From contig CALKBZ010000002.1 of assembly GCA_937775295.1 (NCBI GenBank), positions 47,914-111,913 of the forward strand: DNA of 64,000 bases. Reading direction: 5' to 3'. The translations under genes were made by a program, and so were the position numbers. Shown here piece by piece: positions 10,549 to 22,484 of the stretch; positions within the stretch are counted from its first letter, which is position 1, and each line of letters starts with the position of its first letter. The notes under the pieces are model-generated. The model saw nothing but the letters and a program-made list of their open reading frames with translations, was not told the origin of the DNA and searched no databases. The DNA is from an uncultured Opitutales bacterium. GTDB taxonomy: Bacteria > Verrucomicrobiota > Verrucomicrobiia > Opitutales > Coraliomargaritaceae.

Positions 10549-11559
10549 TTAAAAAAGATAGCCAAATTGCGACAGGCCGGAAATCGACAGAATCGCAAGG
10601 TATAGAAAAAGCAATGACACACCTTCACGTCGGCTGACGACATGTCCGCTCTTAAAGATCCATAGCAGCAACACTGAAAGTAGCACGAGTGCAGGGAACT
10701 CAACCAACAGCAATTCATTATGCACATCCATACCGGCAAAAGCCGACACACCGCCACCGATCAAGAGCATATTAAACAAGTTGGAGCCCACTATATTGCC
10801 GGCACACAAATCGCCATGCCCCGCGCGCACCGCCGCGATCGAAGCCGCCAACTCAGGCAAACTCGTGCCAATCGCCACGATCGAGAGCCCGATAAACAGA
10901 TCACTGATGCCCACCCGAGTCGCAATTTCGACACTGCACCCAACCAAAAAATCCGCGCCCAAGGCCAACGCTCCCGCGCCAAGCGCAACAATCAACAAAG
11001 CCTTGCGCGTCGATTGTTGCTGAACCGGCTCAGCACCATCGACAAACTCATCGGCAACTAATTGAGAATCCTGCTGCTTGGCACCACGCACCATATAGAC
11101 CAGATAGGCCACCGTCAGCGCCAGCAAGACCATGCCCTCAAGGCGATGAAATCCACCGCCAAGCGCAAACACGGCAAATAACAGCGTGACACAAATAAGT
11201 ATCGGCACCTCGCGACGAATCAAACGTAGGTTGATCTTCAGCGGCGATATAATCGCCGCGACACCGAGTATCAGGCCGATATTGGCGATATTACTACCAA
11301 GGATATTGCCCAACGCGATGCCGGGATTGTCCTCAGCGGCCATCAGCGAGGTCGCCATTTCAGGCATCGAGGTCGCAATCGACACCACAGTCAGACCGAT
11401 GACCACTGGATTGATTTTCAAGTTGCTCGAAATCGCCACGGCGCCATGGGTCAGCCAATCGCCACCAAAAGCCAGTGCGACAAATCCCACTAGCATAACA
11501 GCTAAAAGTGCCCATGGTGAGAAATCTGGATACGGAAGACTGATAAATGCGAGTGTCAT
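10549..11559 (-). CDS. Calcium/sodium antiporter (CaCA family, YrbG-like)
   Basis: This 336-residue membrane protein has the inverted repeat of the CaCA superfamily. The two alpha motifs are visible: [18 protein letters not shown] in the first half and [16 protein letters not shown] in the second, each preceded by SxPE (SMPEMATS and SLPELAAS), which hold the ion-binding Glu residues. About ten transmembrane segments are apparent, split by a short polar loop rich in Gln and Asp. It probably exports Ca2+ against Na+ or K+ gradients. It lies 34 bp ahead of gpmI on the same strand. Confidence 0.92.
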   Translation of the reverse strand: MTLAFISLPYPDFSPWALLAVMLVGFVALAFGGDWLTHGAVAISSNLKINPVVIGLTVVSIATSMPEMATSLMAAEDNPGIALGNILGSNIANIGLILGVAAIISPLKINLRLIRREVPILICVTLLFAVFALGGGFHRLEGMVLLALTVAYLVYMVRGAKQQDSQLVADEFVDGAEPVQQQSTRKALLIVALGAGALALGADFLVGCSVEIATRVGISDLFIGLSIVAIGTSLPELAASIAAVRAGHGDLCAGNIVGSNLFNMLLIGGGVSAFAGMDVHNELLLVEFPALVLLSVLLLWIFKSGHVVSRREGVSLLFLYLAILSISGLSQFGYLF

Positions 11560-11711
11560 TGGATTTTAAAAGAAAGGCACTACAGGCGCCTGATTGATCC
11601 CAGTCTAACAAGCGCGAAAGCTAAACATCTGCGAGAAAATTCTGTGTGCTTGACTTGAGGATTGAAAAAAACACACTGCGCCGTTTTTACATGGCCCTCG
11701 GTATCTAAATC

Positions 11712-14540
<2,829 letters not shown>

Positions 14541-14559
14541 CACCTCACTTGATTCATCA

Positions 14560-15429
14560 ATGACTGACAATAAGACTAAGGTACTCGCGGCTAAAAAAGC
14601 TGTAGCTAAAAAAACTGCCAGCAAGACTGCGGTTAAAAAATCCGCAGCGAAGACCGTTGCGAAAAAAGCTGCGACTAAAAAAGCCGCTAACGCCATTCCT
14701 TTAGCAAAGAAGCCATCCGTCGCACGCGAAGGTGAAGCTGCTAGCAAGAAAGCTGCACCGATCGCCTTCTCCTTTGATGACGTCGAGGCACTCGTTGCAA
14801 CTCGTAAGAAGGAAATTAAGTCCATGCCCGAAGAGACGGAGGTTAAGAAGAAAATCGTGCCCGTCAAAAAGCAGATCATCGTTGAAGATACACCCGTTGA
14901 AAAGCGTGTGCTTGGCGCTGCCTCACTTGCAGATATTTTAGGCTTCAACCCAGCTGAAAAGAAGAAAGTCACTTCACTCGAAGATGAATCGATCCCGAAA
15001 AAGTGGAAGAAATACTACAAGCTCCTGCTCGATCTGCGTCAACACGTCAGCGATGAACTTGATCTCCACACCTCCGACACGCTGCGGCATACATCCCGCG
15101 ATGAAGGAGATCACAAACTCGAATCCGACGCCGGCACCGATGCCTTTGACCGCGACTTTGCACTGAGCCTCGTCTCAGGTGAGCAAGAAGCCCTCAACGA
15201 AGTCGAAGAAGCTATTCTTCGCATCAAAGAAGGTACTTATGGCGTCTGCGAAGTCACAGGTGAAACGATCAGTAAAGAGCGCCTCGCTGCTGTGCCATTT
15301 GCTCGCTACTCAGTCGAAGGCCAAGCTGAATTCGAGAAGAACCAACGTCGTAAGATCGAGCGTAATACAGTTGGACTTTTCGCTGACAGTGCCGATGCAC
15401 CGAAGGTCACATCGGACGATGAAGAATAA
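14560..15429 (+). CDS. TraR/DksA-like protein with histone-H1-like lysine-rich N-terminus
   Basis: The 289-residue product has two parts. Residues 5-65 are repeats of AKK/AAKT/VKK type, as in histone H1-like proteins and expected to bind nucleic acid. Residues 150-285 resemble DksA/TraR, with a coiled-coil stretch (KYYKLLLDLRQHVSDEL) and a C-terminal domain YGVCEVTGETISKERL...PFARYSVEGQ. That domain normally carries four zinc cysteines; only the first remains here. The ATG at 14560 was chosen because upstream codons overlap ileS and lack the pattern. It lies between ileS and lspA. A role in RNA polymerase secondary-channel binding is inferred from the fold only. Confidence 0.85.
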   Translation: MTDNKTKVLAAKKAVAKKTASKTAVKKSAAKTVAKKAATKKAANAIPLAKKPSVAREGEAASKKAAPIAFSFDDVEALVATRKKEIKSMPEETEVKKKIVPVKKQIIVEDTPVEKRVLGAASLADILGFNPAEKKKVTSLEDESIPKKWKKYYKLLLDLRQHVSDELDLHTSDTLRHTSRDEGDHKLESDAGTDAFDRDFALSLVSGEQEALNEVEEAILRIKEGTYGVCEVTGETISKERLAAVPFARYSVEGQAEFEKNQRRKIERNTVGLFADSADAPKVTSDDEE

Positions 15430-15578
15430 ACGCACGACACACGTGCCACTGAGATGAACAACATTATAGTTTGATACGATTCTGGCGTAGAGTCACTCGC
15501 TAGGAATGAATTATGCTGGTGTAAAGCCAGTCAATCGAGGCTTTTGGTAGCAAGCGCTTTTCTCCCACGATTTCCTGC

Positions 15579-16163
15579 ATGACAGAACGGTCCCATTCCA
15601 AATTGAGCTCGAACACTTCAAGCACTTCAAGCACTTCAAGCACTTCCTACAAGAGATTGCTGATCACTGCGCTGATCGTATTTACGACCGACCAGCTCAC
15701 CAAGATCTGGATTTTCAACACGATGGCGTTGGATAGTTATTTCTATCCGCATGATGCGGATGTCATCGAAGTGATCAAAAACTTTTTTTACATCGTACAC
15801 ATTGGCAACGAAGGCGCGGCATGGGGAATGTTTTCAGGACACGGCGAAATCCTCGCACTCTTTGCATTGGTTGCACTCGCTACGATTTACAAATTCCGCC
15901 ACGATCTTGAGCTCCACCGCAAGACGATGCAACTCGCATTCGGCTTACTGATCGGCGGTGTACTCGGCAACCTCGTTGATCGCCTGGTGCACGGACATGT
16001 CATCGACTTCCTGGATTTCCATTTAGGCTTCACCATTCCTTGGGTGCTGCCGCATGGTCGCTACCCCGCGTTTAATGTAGCAGACTGTGGCATCGTGATC
16101 GGCGTATTCGCCTACATCATCTTGAGCTTCTTTCAAACTGAAGCCTCCGAAGAAAAAACGTAG
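15579..16163 (+). CDS. lspA: Signal peptidase II (lipoprotein signal peptidase)
   Basis: This 194-residue inner-membrane aspartyl protease cleaves lipoprotein signal peptides. TDQLTKIWIF, GNLVDRLVHGHVIDF and FNVADCGIVIG are the conserved blocks; the catalytic Asp residues are in the last two (Cys replaces the more usual Ser after ADx). About four transmembrane helices are seen. The N-terminus, before the first helix, is a low-complexity SSNTSSTSSTSSTS stretch encoded by a 9-bp tandem repeat, so the true start could be shorter, but no later ATG fits before helix one. The lipoproteins at 5090, 62321 and 62904 would be substrates. Confidence 0.94.
   Translation: MTERSHSKLSSNTSSTSSTSSTSYKRLLITALIVFTTDQLTKIWIFNTMALDSYFYPHDADVIEVIKNFFYIVHIGNEGAAWGMFSGHGEILALFALVALATIYKFRHDLELHRKTMQLAFGLLIGGVLGNLVDRLVHGHVIDFLDFHLGFTIPWVLPHGRYPAFNVADCGIVIGVFAYIILSFFQTEASEEKT
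15612..15647 (+). repeat. Four 9-bp tandem units in the lspA 5' end
   Basis: AACACTTCA, AGCACTTCA, AGCACTTCA and AGCACTTCC are adjacent and encode a Ser/Thr run at LspA residues 12-23. Copy-number change would stay in frame. Confidence 0.85.
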
Positions 16164-16389
16164 ATGACTATCAAAATGGTCGGCATCATTATCACTGCGG
16201 CGACTTTTTTTATATGCTCTGCTGACTGAATGCTATTCCAGTACACGACCAGATCTATGCTGTGGGAGAACACTGCCAGCAGCTGATCAAATTAGACCTT
16301 GTAGGAAATTACCGGTAGAAGTATTCATTTAACAGTTGACTACCCTAGGCATTGCATTCACTGCGATTCCCCTGTCAGATGCGCGACCC

Positions 16390-17274
16390 ATGCAGACCGC
16401 TTCGCTCTCCCCCTACTTCATTGACCGCGTTTCACACGTCCGCGAGGACAGCGTGTGGATTCAAGCGCAGCTCCACGCTGGCAGCACACGACTGATCGCC
16501 GTCTATCAATCATCGGTACTCTGTCATAATCACGACCCCCGGCGTCCCTGTTTCCTCTCTTATTCGCAAGCGCCCGTCCCCCCTGGGACCTCGGTCTTTT
16601 TAGGGCAGGTCGATGGCATCGCCTACTTTACCCTGTCGATTCAAACTAGCGCAGCTGCTGAACAACTCTGCAATGCACAGCAGGCAACCTTCCAAGCTTA
16701 CGCCATATCTGCACCGATGCTGGAGTCTGACTATCACGAACTACTCTCACTGGCCTGCTTTACCAACTACTGGCATAGTCGGAATCAGTACTGTGGCAGC
16801 TGCGCTAGCGCTACGGAAATCTGTAGTGCGGGGCACATGCGTGTCTGCACCTCAACGGACTGCGCGCAGCGATACTTTCCCAGTATGGATCCAGCCGTCA
16901 TCGTATTAATTGAACATAAGGATCGATGTCTGCTGGGCCGACAGCCGCATTGGCCCGAAGCCATGTATTCCACATTAGCTGGCTTCGTCGAACCCGGTGA
17001 AACCATCGAAGCCGCCGTGGCTCGCGAGGTAAACGAAGAAGCTGGCATTCATGTCGAAGAGATTCGCTACCATTCCTCTCAAGCCTGGCTTTTCCCCAAT
17101 TCGCTCATGCTCGGCTTCAATGCTAAAGCCACCAGCACAGACCTACAACTGGATACCAACGAACTCGAAGCTGCCGCATGGTTCACCCGCGATCAAATCC
17201 GAGCCACGCCGCAGATGCTGCCCAATACACAGTCGATCTCATACGCGCTGATTCAGGATTGGTTAAATCGCTAG
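16390..17274 (+). CDS. nudC: NAD(+) diphosphatase, Nudix family
   Basis: This 294-residue enzyme cleaves NAD(H) into NMN(H) and AMP and, in characterised homologues, removes NAD caps from RNA. A zinc ribbon is visible near residue 135 (QYCGSCASATEIC...RVCTSTDC). The Nudix box GFVEPGETIEAAVAREVNEEAGI spans two halves around residue 205, with the REVNEE metal ligands intact. SQAWLFPNSLM matches the NudC-specific SQPWPFPxS element. The frame also opens at a TTG at 16336; the ATG at 16390 was preferred because it begins just before the first conserved region. Confidence 0.93.
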   Translation: MQTASLSPYFIDRVSHVREDSVWIQAQLHAGSTRLIAVYQSSVLCHNHDPRRPCFLSYSQAPVPPGTSVFLGQVDGIAYFTLSIQTSAAAEQLCNAQQATFQAYAISAPMLESDYHELLSLACFTNYWHSRNQYCGSCASATEICSAGHMRVCTSTDCAQRYFPSMDPAVIVLIEHKDRCLLGRQPHWPEAMYSTLAGFVEPGETIEAAVAREVNEEAGIHVEEIRYHSSQAWLFPNSLMLGFNAKATSTDLQLDTNELEAAAWFTRDQIRATPQMLPNTQSISYALIQDWLNR

Positions 17275-17402
17275 CGCCGTGAAACAGTCGACGGTGGCCT
17301 AGTCGTTGAATAGCACTGATAATTGCCGCACGTACGCGCGCACGAACGAACGGACGATCTCATATAAAGACTGGCACGACTATTGCCAATCAAGCAAGCG
17401 TC

Positions 17403-18545
17403 TCAGTAGCCACGTAAATCGAGACCATCGCTTTGAACCATTGCTACACGCTGGCCCATCTTCTTTTGAATCACACCAAAGTGATGCTCCTCTTCTGGAG
17501 TAATCAGCGAAATGGCCTCACCCGAGGCACCCGCACGGCCGGTTCGACCGATGCGGTGGATATAGTCCTTCGGCGAACGCGGCAGTTCGTAATTGATCAC
17601 GTACGACAAGCAGTCGATATCGATCCCGCGCGCCAATAAGTCGGTCGAGACTAGCACCGTCACACGGCCATCCTTGAATTTCTTCAAAGCGTCGCGCCGC
17701 ACATTTTGCCCCATTTTAGAATGGATGGCACAGGCAGTGATTTTATTTTTAACCAACTTCGCTGCTACATTGTCCGCCTTTTTGTGTGACGACACAAACA
17801 CCAGCACCTGCTGCAATTGCTCATGCTTAATCAGGTAGCGCAGCAACACACCCTTCCGCTCTTCAGTCACAAAATAACCCTCCTGATGAATCTGCTGGGG
17901 CGATTCTCCCACTTCATCAATCTGCAACACTAGCGGATCCTTTAAAATCAATCGTTGCATCGCAGAGACATCCTCACTGAGCGTGGCCGAGAACAGCAAA
18001 TTCTGGCGTTTGTCCGGCAGCAACCGCAGCAGCCGATCCACCTCCTCCTGGAAACCAAGGTTTAACATTTTATCCGCTTCGTCCAGTACCAGCGTCTGAA
18101 TATTGGCAAGCCGCACGGCATTTTTCTCGAGCAAGTCGAGCAGTCGACCGGGCGTTGCCACCAAGATATCCACGCGCCGCAAGGCCTGCATCTGCGTGTT
18201 GATCGAAACACCGCCGTACACGGCAAGGCAACTGACACCCGATGTCAGACTCGGCAAGAACTCTCGAAAGACCTGCGTCACCTGATCCGCCAGCTCACGC
18301 GTTGGCACTAGAACCAACACTGTAGGGTCTCGATGTTGTGAGATTTGTGCCACTTCCAATTGCTGTAATATCGGCAAAACAAAGGCCGCCGTTTTCCCCG
18401 AGCCAGTCTTCGCAATACCCAAAACATCCTGTCCTTTAAGGATCGCTGGAATCGCCGCAGACTGAATCGGCGTCGGCTCGGCATAGTTAAAGTGCGCGAG
18501 CGACTTAGCGAAGAGTGGAGCAAGTCCGAATTGGGAAAATGGCAT
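17403..18545 (-). CDS. DEAD-box RNA helicase, RhlE-like, short form
   Basis: This 380-residue protein has only the two RecA-like domains: PTPIQSAAIPAI (Q motif), AKTGSGKTAAF, PTRELADQ, TPGRLLDLLEK, LDEADKMLNLGF, SATLS, STDLLARGIDID and HRIGRTGRAG. It ends right after the core, without the glycine-rich tail of the paralogue at 1867-3336. The ATG at 18545 (MPFSQFGLAPLFAKSL) was chosen because the 20 upstream codons are not helicase-like. RNA unwinding in ribosome assembly or decay is the likely role. It appears to be a single gene. Confidence 0.95.
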   Translation of the reverse strand: MPFSQFGLAPLFAKSLAHFNYAEPTPIQSAAIPAILKGQDVLGIAKTGSGKTAAFVLPILQQLEVAQISQHRDPTVLVLVPTRELADQVTQVFREFLPSLTSGVSCLAVYGGVSINTQMQALRRVDILVATPGRLLDLLEKNAVRLANIQTLVLDEADKMLNLGFQEEVDRLLRLLPDKRQNLLFSATLSEDVSAMQRLILKDPLVLQIDEVGESPQQIHQEGYFVTEERKGVLLRYLIKHEQLQQVLVFVSSHKKADNVAAKLVKNKITACAIHSKMGQNVRRDALKKFKDGRVTVLVSTDLLARGIDIDCLSYVINYELPRSPKDYIHRIGRTGRAGASGEAISLITPEEEHHFGVIQKKMGQRVAMVQSDGLDLRGY

Positions 18546-18747
18546 AAGTGAAAATATAAAATGAAACCGCACGAAATGGACCACAGTAGCAGACTTCAAA
18601 GCCAATAGCAGAACTCAGAGAACGACTGATGTCGAAATGTTTTCCGCTCTGAATCGAAAACGACTTGCTGCGAAGGGCTGCCGAAGATGGCACGGCCACT
18701 TGCTGCCATCGATCGAGCGCACTCAGCACTGCTGAGCAGAGCAGACG

Positions 18748-19287
18748 TCAGGCAGGCTTATTGTAACGGCGTATCTGTGGCACTCCATCGAGCAAATCGC
18801 AAATAGGCTCACTTTCAGCTAGCGCCTCAAAGCACTCTGCCTGATCAAATTCCACCAGCAAGCGCAGTGCATCTTCTGAATGCGCTGTGCGCACTGGTTT
18901 ATAACTTAAGAAACCCTCGACCAAGGGGATCGGCCGCAAGTCATTCGGTAAGACTCGATCCAACTCGCATACAAAGCGTAGGGCTGCTGCAAACGTGGTG
19001 ACACCTGGGCCATGATACCATCCACGCCCTTTCTCAAATTCGCCACGAATCATCGGGTTCCCTTGAATCGCATGATAAGTGGATAGTACCGCCTCAAGAA
19101 TGAGCGTGTGTCGCCCCACATTAGAAAGCTGTTGAGCAACTGCTTCAATGCACTCCCCAAACTCTAATGACTGGACGACAGCGCCACCTGACCACGCTAC
19201 TCCGCAAGACTTCGAGCGCGCACTGTAGCCCAGATCAACCGCTAAAAGTGGTAAATCAGGCTCAAGTTGTTTGGTGTAGCGCTTCAT
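18748..19287 (-). CDS. Predicted RNase H-fold protein, function unknown
   Basis: The 179-residue product starts with a beta strand and acidic turn LLAVDLGYSARSKSCGVAW, has an acidic residue at a second strand end (HTLILEAVLSTYHA) and a late HSEDALRLL helix. This D...E...D spacing resembles RuvC/RNase H-like nucleases, but no family was recognised and the assignment is inference. Its start overlaps the 3' end of the DUF2805 gene by 26 bp in another frame, which implies translational coupling and a joint role. Confidence 0.6.
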   Translation of the reverse strand: MKRYTKQLEPDLPLLAVDLGYSARSKSCGVAWSGGAVVQSLEFGECIEAVAQQLSNVGRHTLILEAVLSTYHAIQGNPMIRGEFEKGRGWYHGPGVTTFAAALRFVCELDRVLPNDLRPIPLVEGFLSYKPVRTAHSEDALRLLVEFDQAECFEALAESEPICDLLDGVPQIRRYNKPA

Positions 19288-19561
19288 GGGTTTGTAAATG
19301 AATCATTTTCTGATCTTTACGGAAGCGTTTTTGATGCTTCGTACCTCGACCGCTAACACGGGCTCGCCAGATACGAAAACTCTTCGGTTTTAAATGTCGT
19401 CGCATTGTAACGATAACATCTGATTCGCGCAGTCCCGTTTTCGCCTCAATCTCTTCAAAGGGTACACGATCTGCCCATGCCAACGCAATGATACGATCGA
19501 TTGCTCGATCATCGAGCTTAGTTAAGTCTGAAATAGTCACTGCATAGCAATCGAACCGCAC
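19262..19561 (-). CDS. DUF2805 / TIGR03643 family protein
   Basis: This 99-residue small protein has the family core: IDRIIALAWADRVPFEEIEAKTGL, a helix-turn-helix-like segment, then the strongly conserved RRHLKPKSFRIWRARVSGR and GTKHQKR. The basic C-terminus suggests nucleic-acid binding; no function is established for the family. It may start a few codons later (the sequence before ISDLTKLDD is not conserved). The downstream gene at 18748-19287 overlaps it by 26 bp. Confidence 0.85.
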   Translation of the reverse strand: MRFDCYAVTISDLTKLDDRAIDRIIALAWADRVPFEEIEAKTGLRESDVIVTMRRHLKPKSFRIWRARVSGRGTKHQKRFRKDQKMIHLQTHEALHQTT

Positions 19562-19829
19562 TGCCCAGACTTACTAGGTTTCCTAAAATAAATCGGGAGA
19601 GCCATACTCAAGGACATTTCAAGCAAGCATTAGGATCGGCAAGCTAGCTTAGATTCTACGATGCACTACACGTCGGTAAACTGCCTGCGTACCTCGCTGT
19701 AAGCTTTCCGATGACGTGCAAATCACCTCGATGGCGCTGCAGTGCGAAACGCTCCCAACATTTAACCTGCAGCCAACGATGACGGACGAATCGTTCAAAC
19801 CGTCAATAACATCGATTCGGACTCTCCAG

Positions 19830-21390
19830 TCATTCTTCACGCGAGTTCCACGTGTTGGCGAGATCAGGGCGCTGCTGTGTAAATACGTTAAAGACGTGAT
19901 CGGCAAAGCCCGAACCAGCTTCGCTATAAAGATTGAATGCCGTATCTAAACCGACGCAGCGTAGCTGCTTGACCTCGTCATCAAACTTTCCAGTCGCAGC
20001 CACCACACCTTCGAATTCGTGCCGCTTCAATGTCTGCGCAGCGTGAATATTCGCCCCATGCTTCGGCATCGCCAGCACCACTAAGCCCAAATTGTCATTC
20101 ACCAGCACCCGTTCCCAAAAGTCCGAATCCGTGGAATCCGCCAACAACACATTGCGTCCGGCGAGTTGGTGCATCTCTACAGATGCAGGATCACGATCAA
20201 AGCCAATCACTTGCCCCGGGAAACGATCTTGCAGCGTGCTATAAGCGGCCACTCCCACTCGCCCCATGTCAAAGATTCCAATGCGCTCGCCTTTCGTCTG
20301 GATGGGCAAGTCGTCTGGGTGCTGACCAGCGGTTTCAAAGCGTTTCAGGAAATCGCTGATAGGATCGTAGAGTGCTTCGGCCTTTCGAGACAATGGTGCC
20401 ATGATTAGAATACTGAGTGATAACGCCAGCGCCATCGCGATCAGGCCGAACTCGCTATAAGTCGACAAGTTGAAAGCAGCCATCCACGCCGTGCGGGCAC
20501 GTAGGTGGAATCGTGTGAGTATGACAAAAAAAGCAAGACTCTTCAGTGGCAGTAATGCGATCAGCAGAATGGCCCATAGCACCGCATCCCATGACAGCGC
20601 CACCATCAGACCAATTTGCAAGAAGAACCCCACCAGCAGCAGATCCGTCACCCCCAGCAGAGACTTACTAAGCTCCTTCGCCTTCGAATGCGAGCCCACC
20701 AGCACGCCGATAAACAAAGCACCAGGTCCGCTTTTAATCCGACCACTTCAAAACTCTCGGCACCGACGACCAGTGCGAGAAACAATCCACACAAGGCAAT
20801 CATCTCGCCATGCCCCGAGCGACTGATCAAAGCACTCAAGCATTTTCGCCCAAACAGCAGAGCGAGCAACAGCGGGATCGCATACAGCGTAGGAACCTTG
20901 CCGGTGGAAAAGGTCAAAAACAGCACCGCCAAAATATCCTGCATGATCAACATCCCAATCGTGATTCGGCCATGCATCGCTCCCATGTCGCCACTCTCAT
21001 CGAGGCTTTTTACCGCAAACACCGCGCTCGAAAAACTAAGCGCAAATGCCAACAATAGGGCATTCGACTAATCTAGACCGGCCCCTACCGTAAACAATAA
21101 CGACACTCCCAGCACAATCGGCGTGAAGACTAACAGCACTGCGCCAGTATGCAACGAAGTGCCCCCCAGATCTCAGGCCGCGCCAATGTCCGCAATCGCA
21201 GTTTCACACCGATCGTGAACAAAATTAAGGTCACACCTAAGTTGGCGATAACGTCCAGCACCGGACCGCCATTTTTACCCATCGCCTGTAATACGAAACC
21301 AGAAAATTAAAAAGCCTACCAACGGCGGCAAACGAAGCTGTTGTGCAATCAGTCCAAAACAAAAGGCAAGCGCCAGTAAAAGGGCATCCA
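19830..21390 (-). pseudogene. Broken CPA2-type cation:proton antiporter (KefB/YbaL-like)
   Basis: Conceptual translation across frames gives one CPA2 antiporter. It starts MDALLLALAFCFGLIAQQLRL, continues GFVLQAMGKNGGPVLDVIANLG and FSSAVFAVKSLDE, and ends in a TrkA-N (RCK) domain, RIGIFDMGRVGVAAY, with RPDLANTWNSREE at the C-terminus. Four lesions are seen: frame breaks near 21300 (before GFVLQ), near 21172 in a run of six G, and near 20728 (KADL/GALF), plus a TAG where Trp is expected at about 21069. The intact protein would have been a K+/H+ or Na+/H+ antiporter. Several different lesions argue for true decay, although two are indels at short repeats. Confidence 0.88.
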
Positions 21391-21541
21391 TACAACTAAA
21401 TAGTTAGTTTTGTGCCCTCTGCATGGACTGGCTAAAGAATCTGGCATGTTTTTAATCCTGTCCACCCTCACGAATATGACATTCGGCACGGATCTGGCTG
21501 TAAATCGCTGATTGCACCCAAACGAACCACGTTATCAAAAT

Positions 21542-21796
21542 ATGGAGAAACAGAATAAATTAGATCTTGAAGTGGTCATTTTAGGTGGCGGCTTTGCCGG
21601 CGTTTACTGTGGCAAATCGCTGCTTAAGACGCTCAGTAAAGGGTCTCGAGGCCGAATCGGGCTTGTTTCTGACGAAAACTATATGGAGTTTCAGCCAATG
21701 CTGCCAGAAGTGGTGAGTGGTTCCCTCTCGCCTCGGCACGTCGTGAATCTCATTTCCTTACGAGCCGGTTCGTCAGTCGAAAGCCACTTCAGGTAA
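21542..21796 (+). pseudogene. Truncated type II NADH dehydrogenase (N-terminal remnant)
   Basis: The first 84 codons encode the FAD-binding start of an NDH-2-like flavoprotein: VVILGGGFAGVYCGKSL (GxGxxG dinucleotide motif), LVSDENYMEFQPMLPEV and GSLSPRHVVNLI. The frame then stops after VESHFR. Homologues have about 400 residues, and no continuation was found in any frame downstream. It stands divergently beside the broken antiporter, so both belong to one decaying stretch. Confidence 0.85.
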
Positions 21797-22117
21797 GTTC
21801 TATATTTTTGCCTCCCTTGAGGCGTGTCTTTTAATCTACCCGCTCCAAACAGAGCTCCAGGCTAATATTTCAAGTGTTTCAGTTTCCGGGGTGCAGGCCA
21901 GAAGGCAAACGCAAAATATAAGATCCTAGTAAAGGCATCAGCCTACCGACTGGTTTAATACCCATTGATGACTTTACCTGGTAAAATCGCCCCATTCGAC
22001 TCCGTTTTCAAAAGAGAAGCCACATCGCTTCGAGACTCTGTTTCGAGTTTTCTGATGACCAACAAAAGTGAGAAGTTCTGATTTTTTCCAGAGTCCCCAC
22101 TCCCCCTCTCGCAAACT

Positions 22118-22193
22118 CTAGCGCAGCGGTTGTGAAAAAATCCACATATCTACTTCTCCAGCATGATGCTTTCATTTACAACCACTGCGCTAG
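22118..22193. repeat. Inverted repeat with 19-bp arms
   Basis: CTAGCGCAGCGGTTGTGAA (22118-22136) pairs with the complement of 22175-22193 at 17 of 19 positions, around a 38-bp loop. The size and arms suggest a MITE- or REPIN-like unit, or a stable hairpin RNA. Confidence 0.75.
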
Positions 22194-22334
22194 CACCCAA
22201 GGCCATAATAAAGGGCCCTGCGGGCTGAGGACAGGGAGAAGTGATGATGGTTATGGTTATAGCAGGTAACACCAATAAAAGTGAAGTCATGGTATAAGAC
22301 CCAATAAACGTTAATCAGGGCGACAGGAGGCAAA

Positions 22335-22356
22335 GCGACAAGAGTGTTGCTTCTAC
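22335..22356 (+). repeat. REP-like palindrome, copy 2 (single arm)
   Basis: GCGACAAGAGTGTTGCTTCTAC differs at one position from the right arms of the copies at 8803-8824 and 61737-61758. No full partner arm is visible; only GGCGACAGGA lies just upstream. Confidence 0.8.
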
Positions 22357-22385
22357 GGTGCAGGCTAAACTCCGTGACACACGAA

Positions 22386-22416
22386 AACGCCCAACTCCGA
22401 TTCGAAGCTGGGCGTT
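22386..22416 (-). terminator. Rho-independent terminator of gatB
   Basis: On the minus strand AACGCCCA and TGGGCGTT arms are followed by TTTTCG. It lies about 70 bp after the gatB stop codon. Confidence 0.75.
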
Positions 22417-22484
22417 AAAAATTCAATGTTGCTGCGCCATCTGCGGCAGATCTCCGTCTATATTTAAGCGGCGAATGCGCGTAC

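Larger units (their letters stand above)
21797..22384. other. Noncoding, repeat-bearing stretch
   Basis: No gene is supported. It contains a large inverted repeat (22118-22193) and one copy of the GCGACAAGAGTG palindrome (22335-22356). It probably represents deleted and degraded sequence after the NDH-2 remnant. Confidence 0.55.

Noticed and set aside
16164..16229. 21-residue hydrophobic frame directly after lspA
   Set aside because: Too short, without ribosome-binding site or known counterpart; could be chance.
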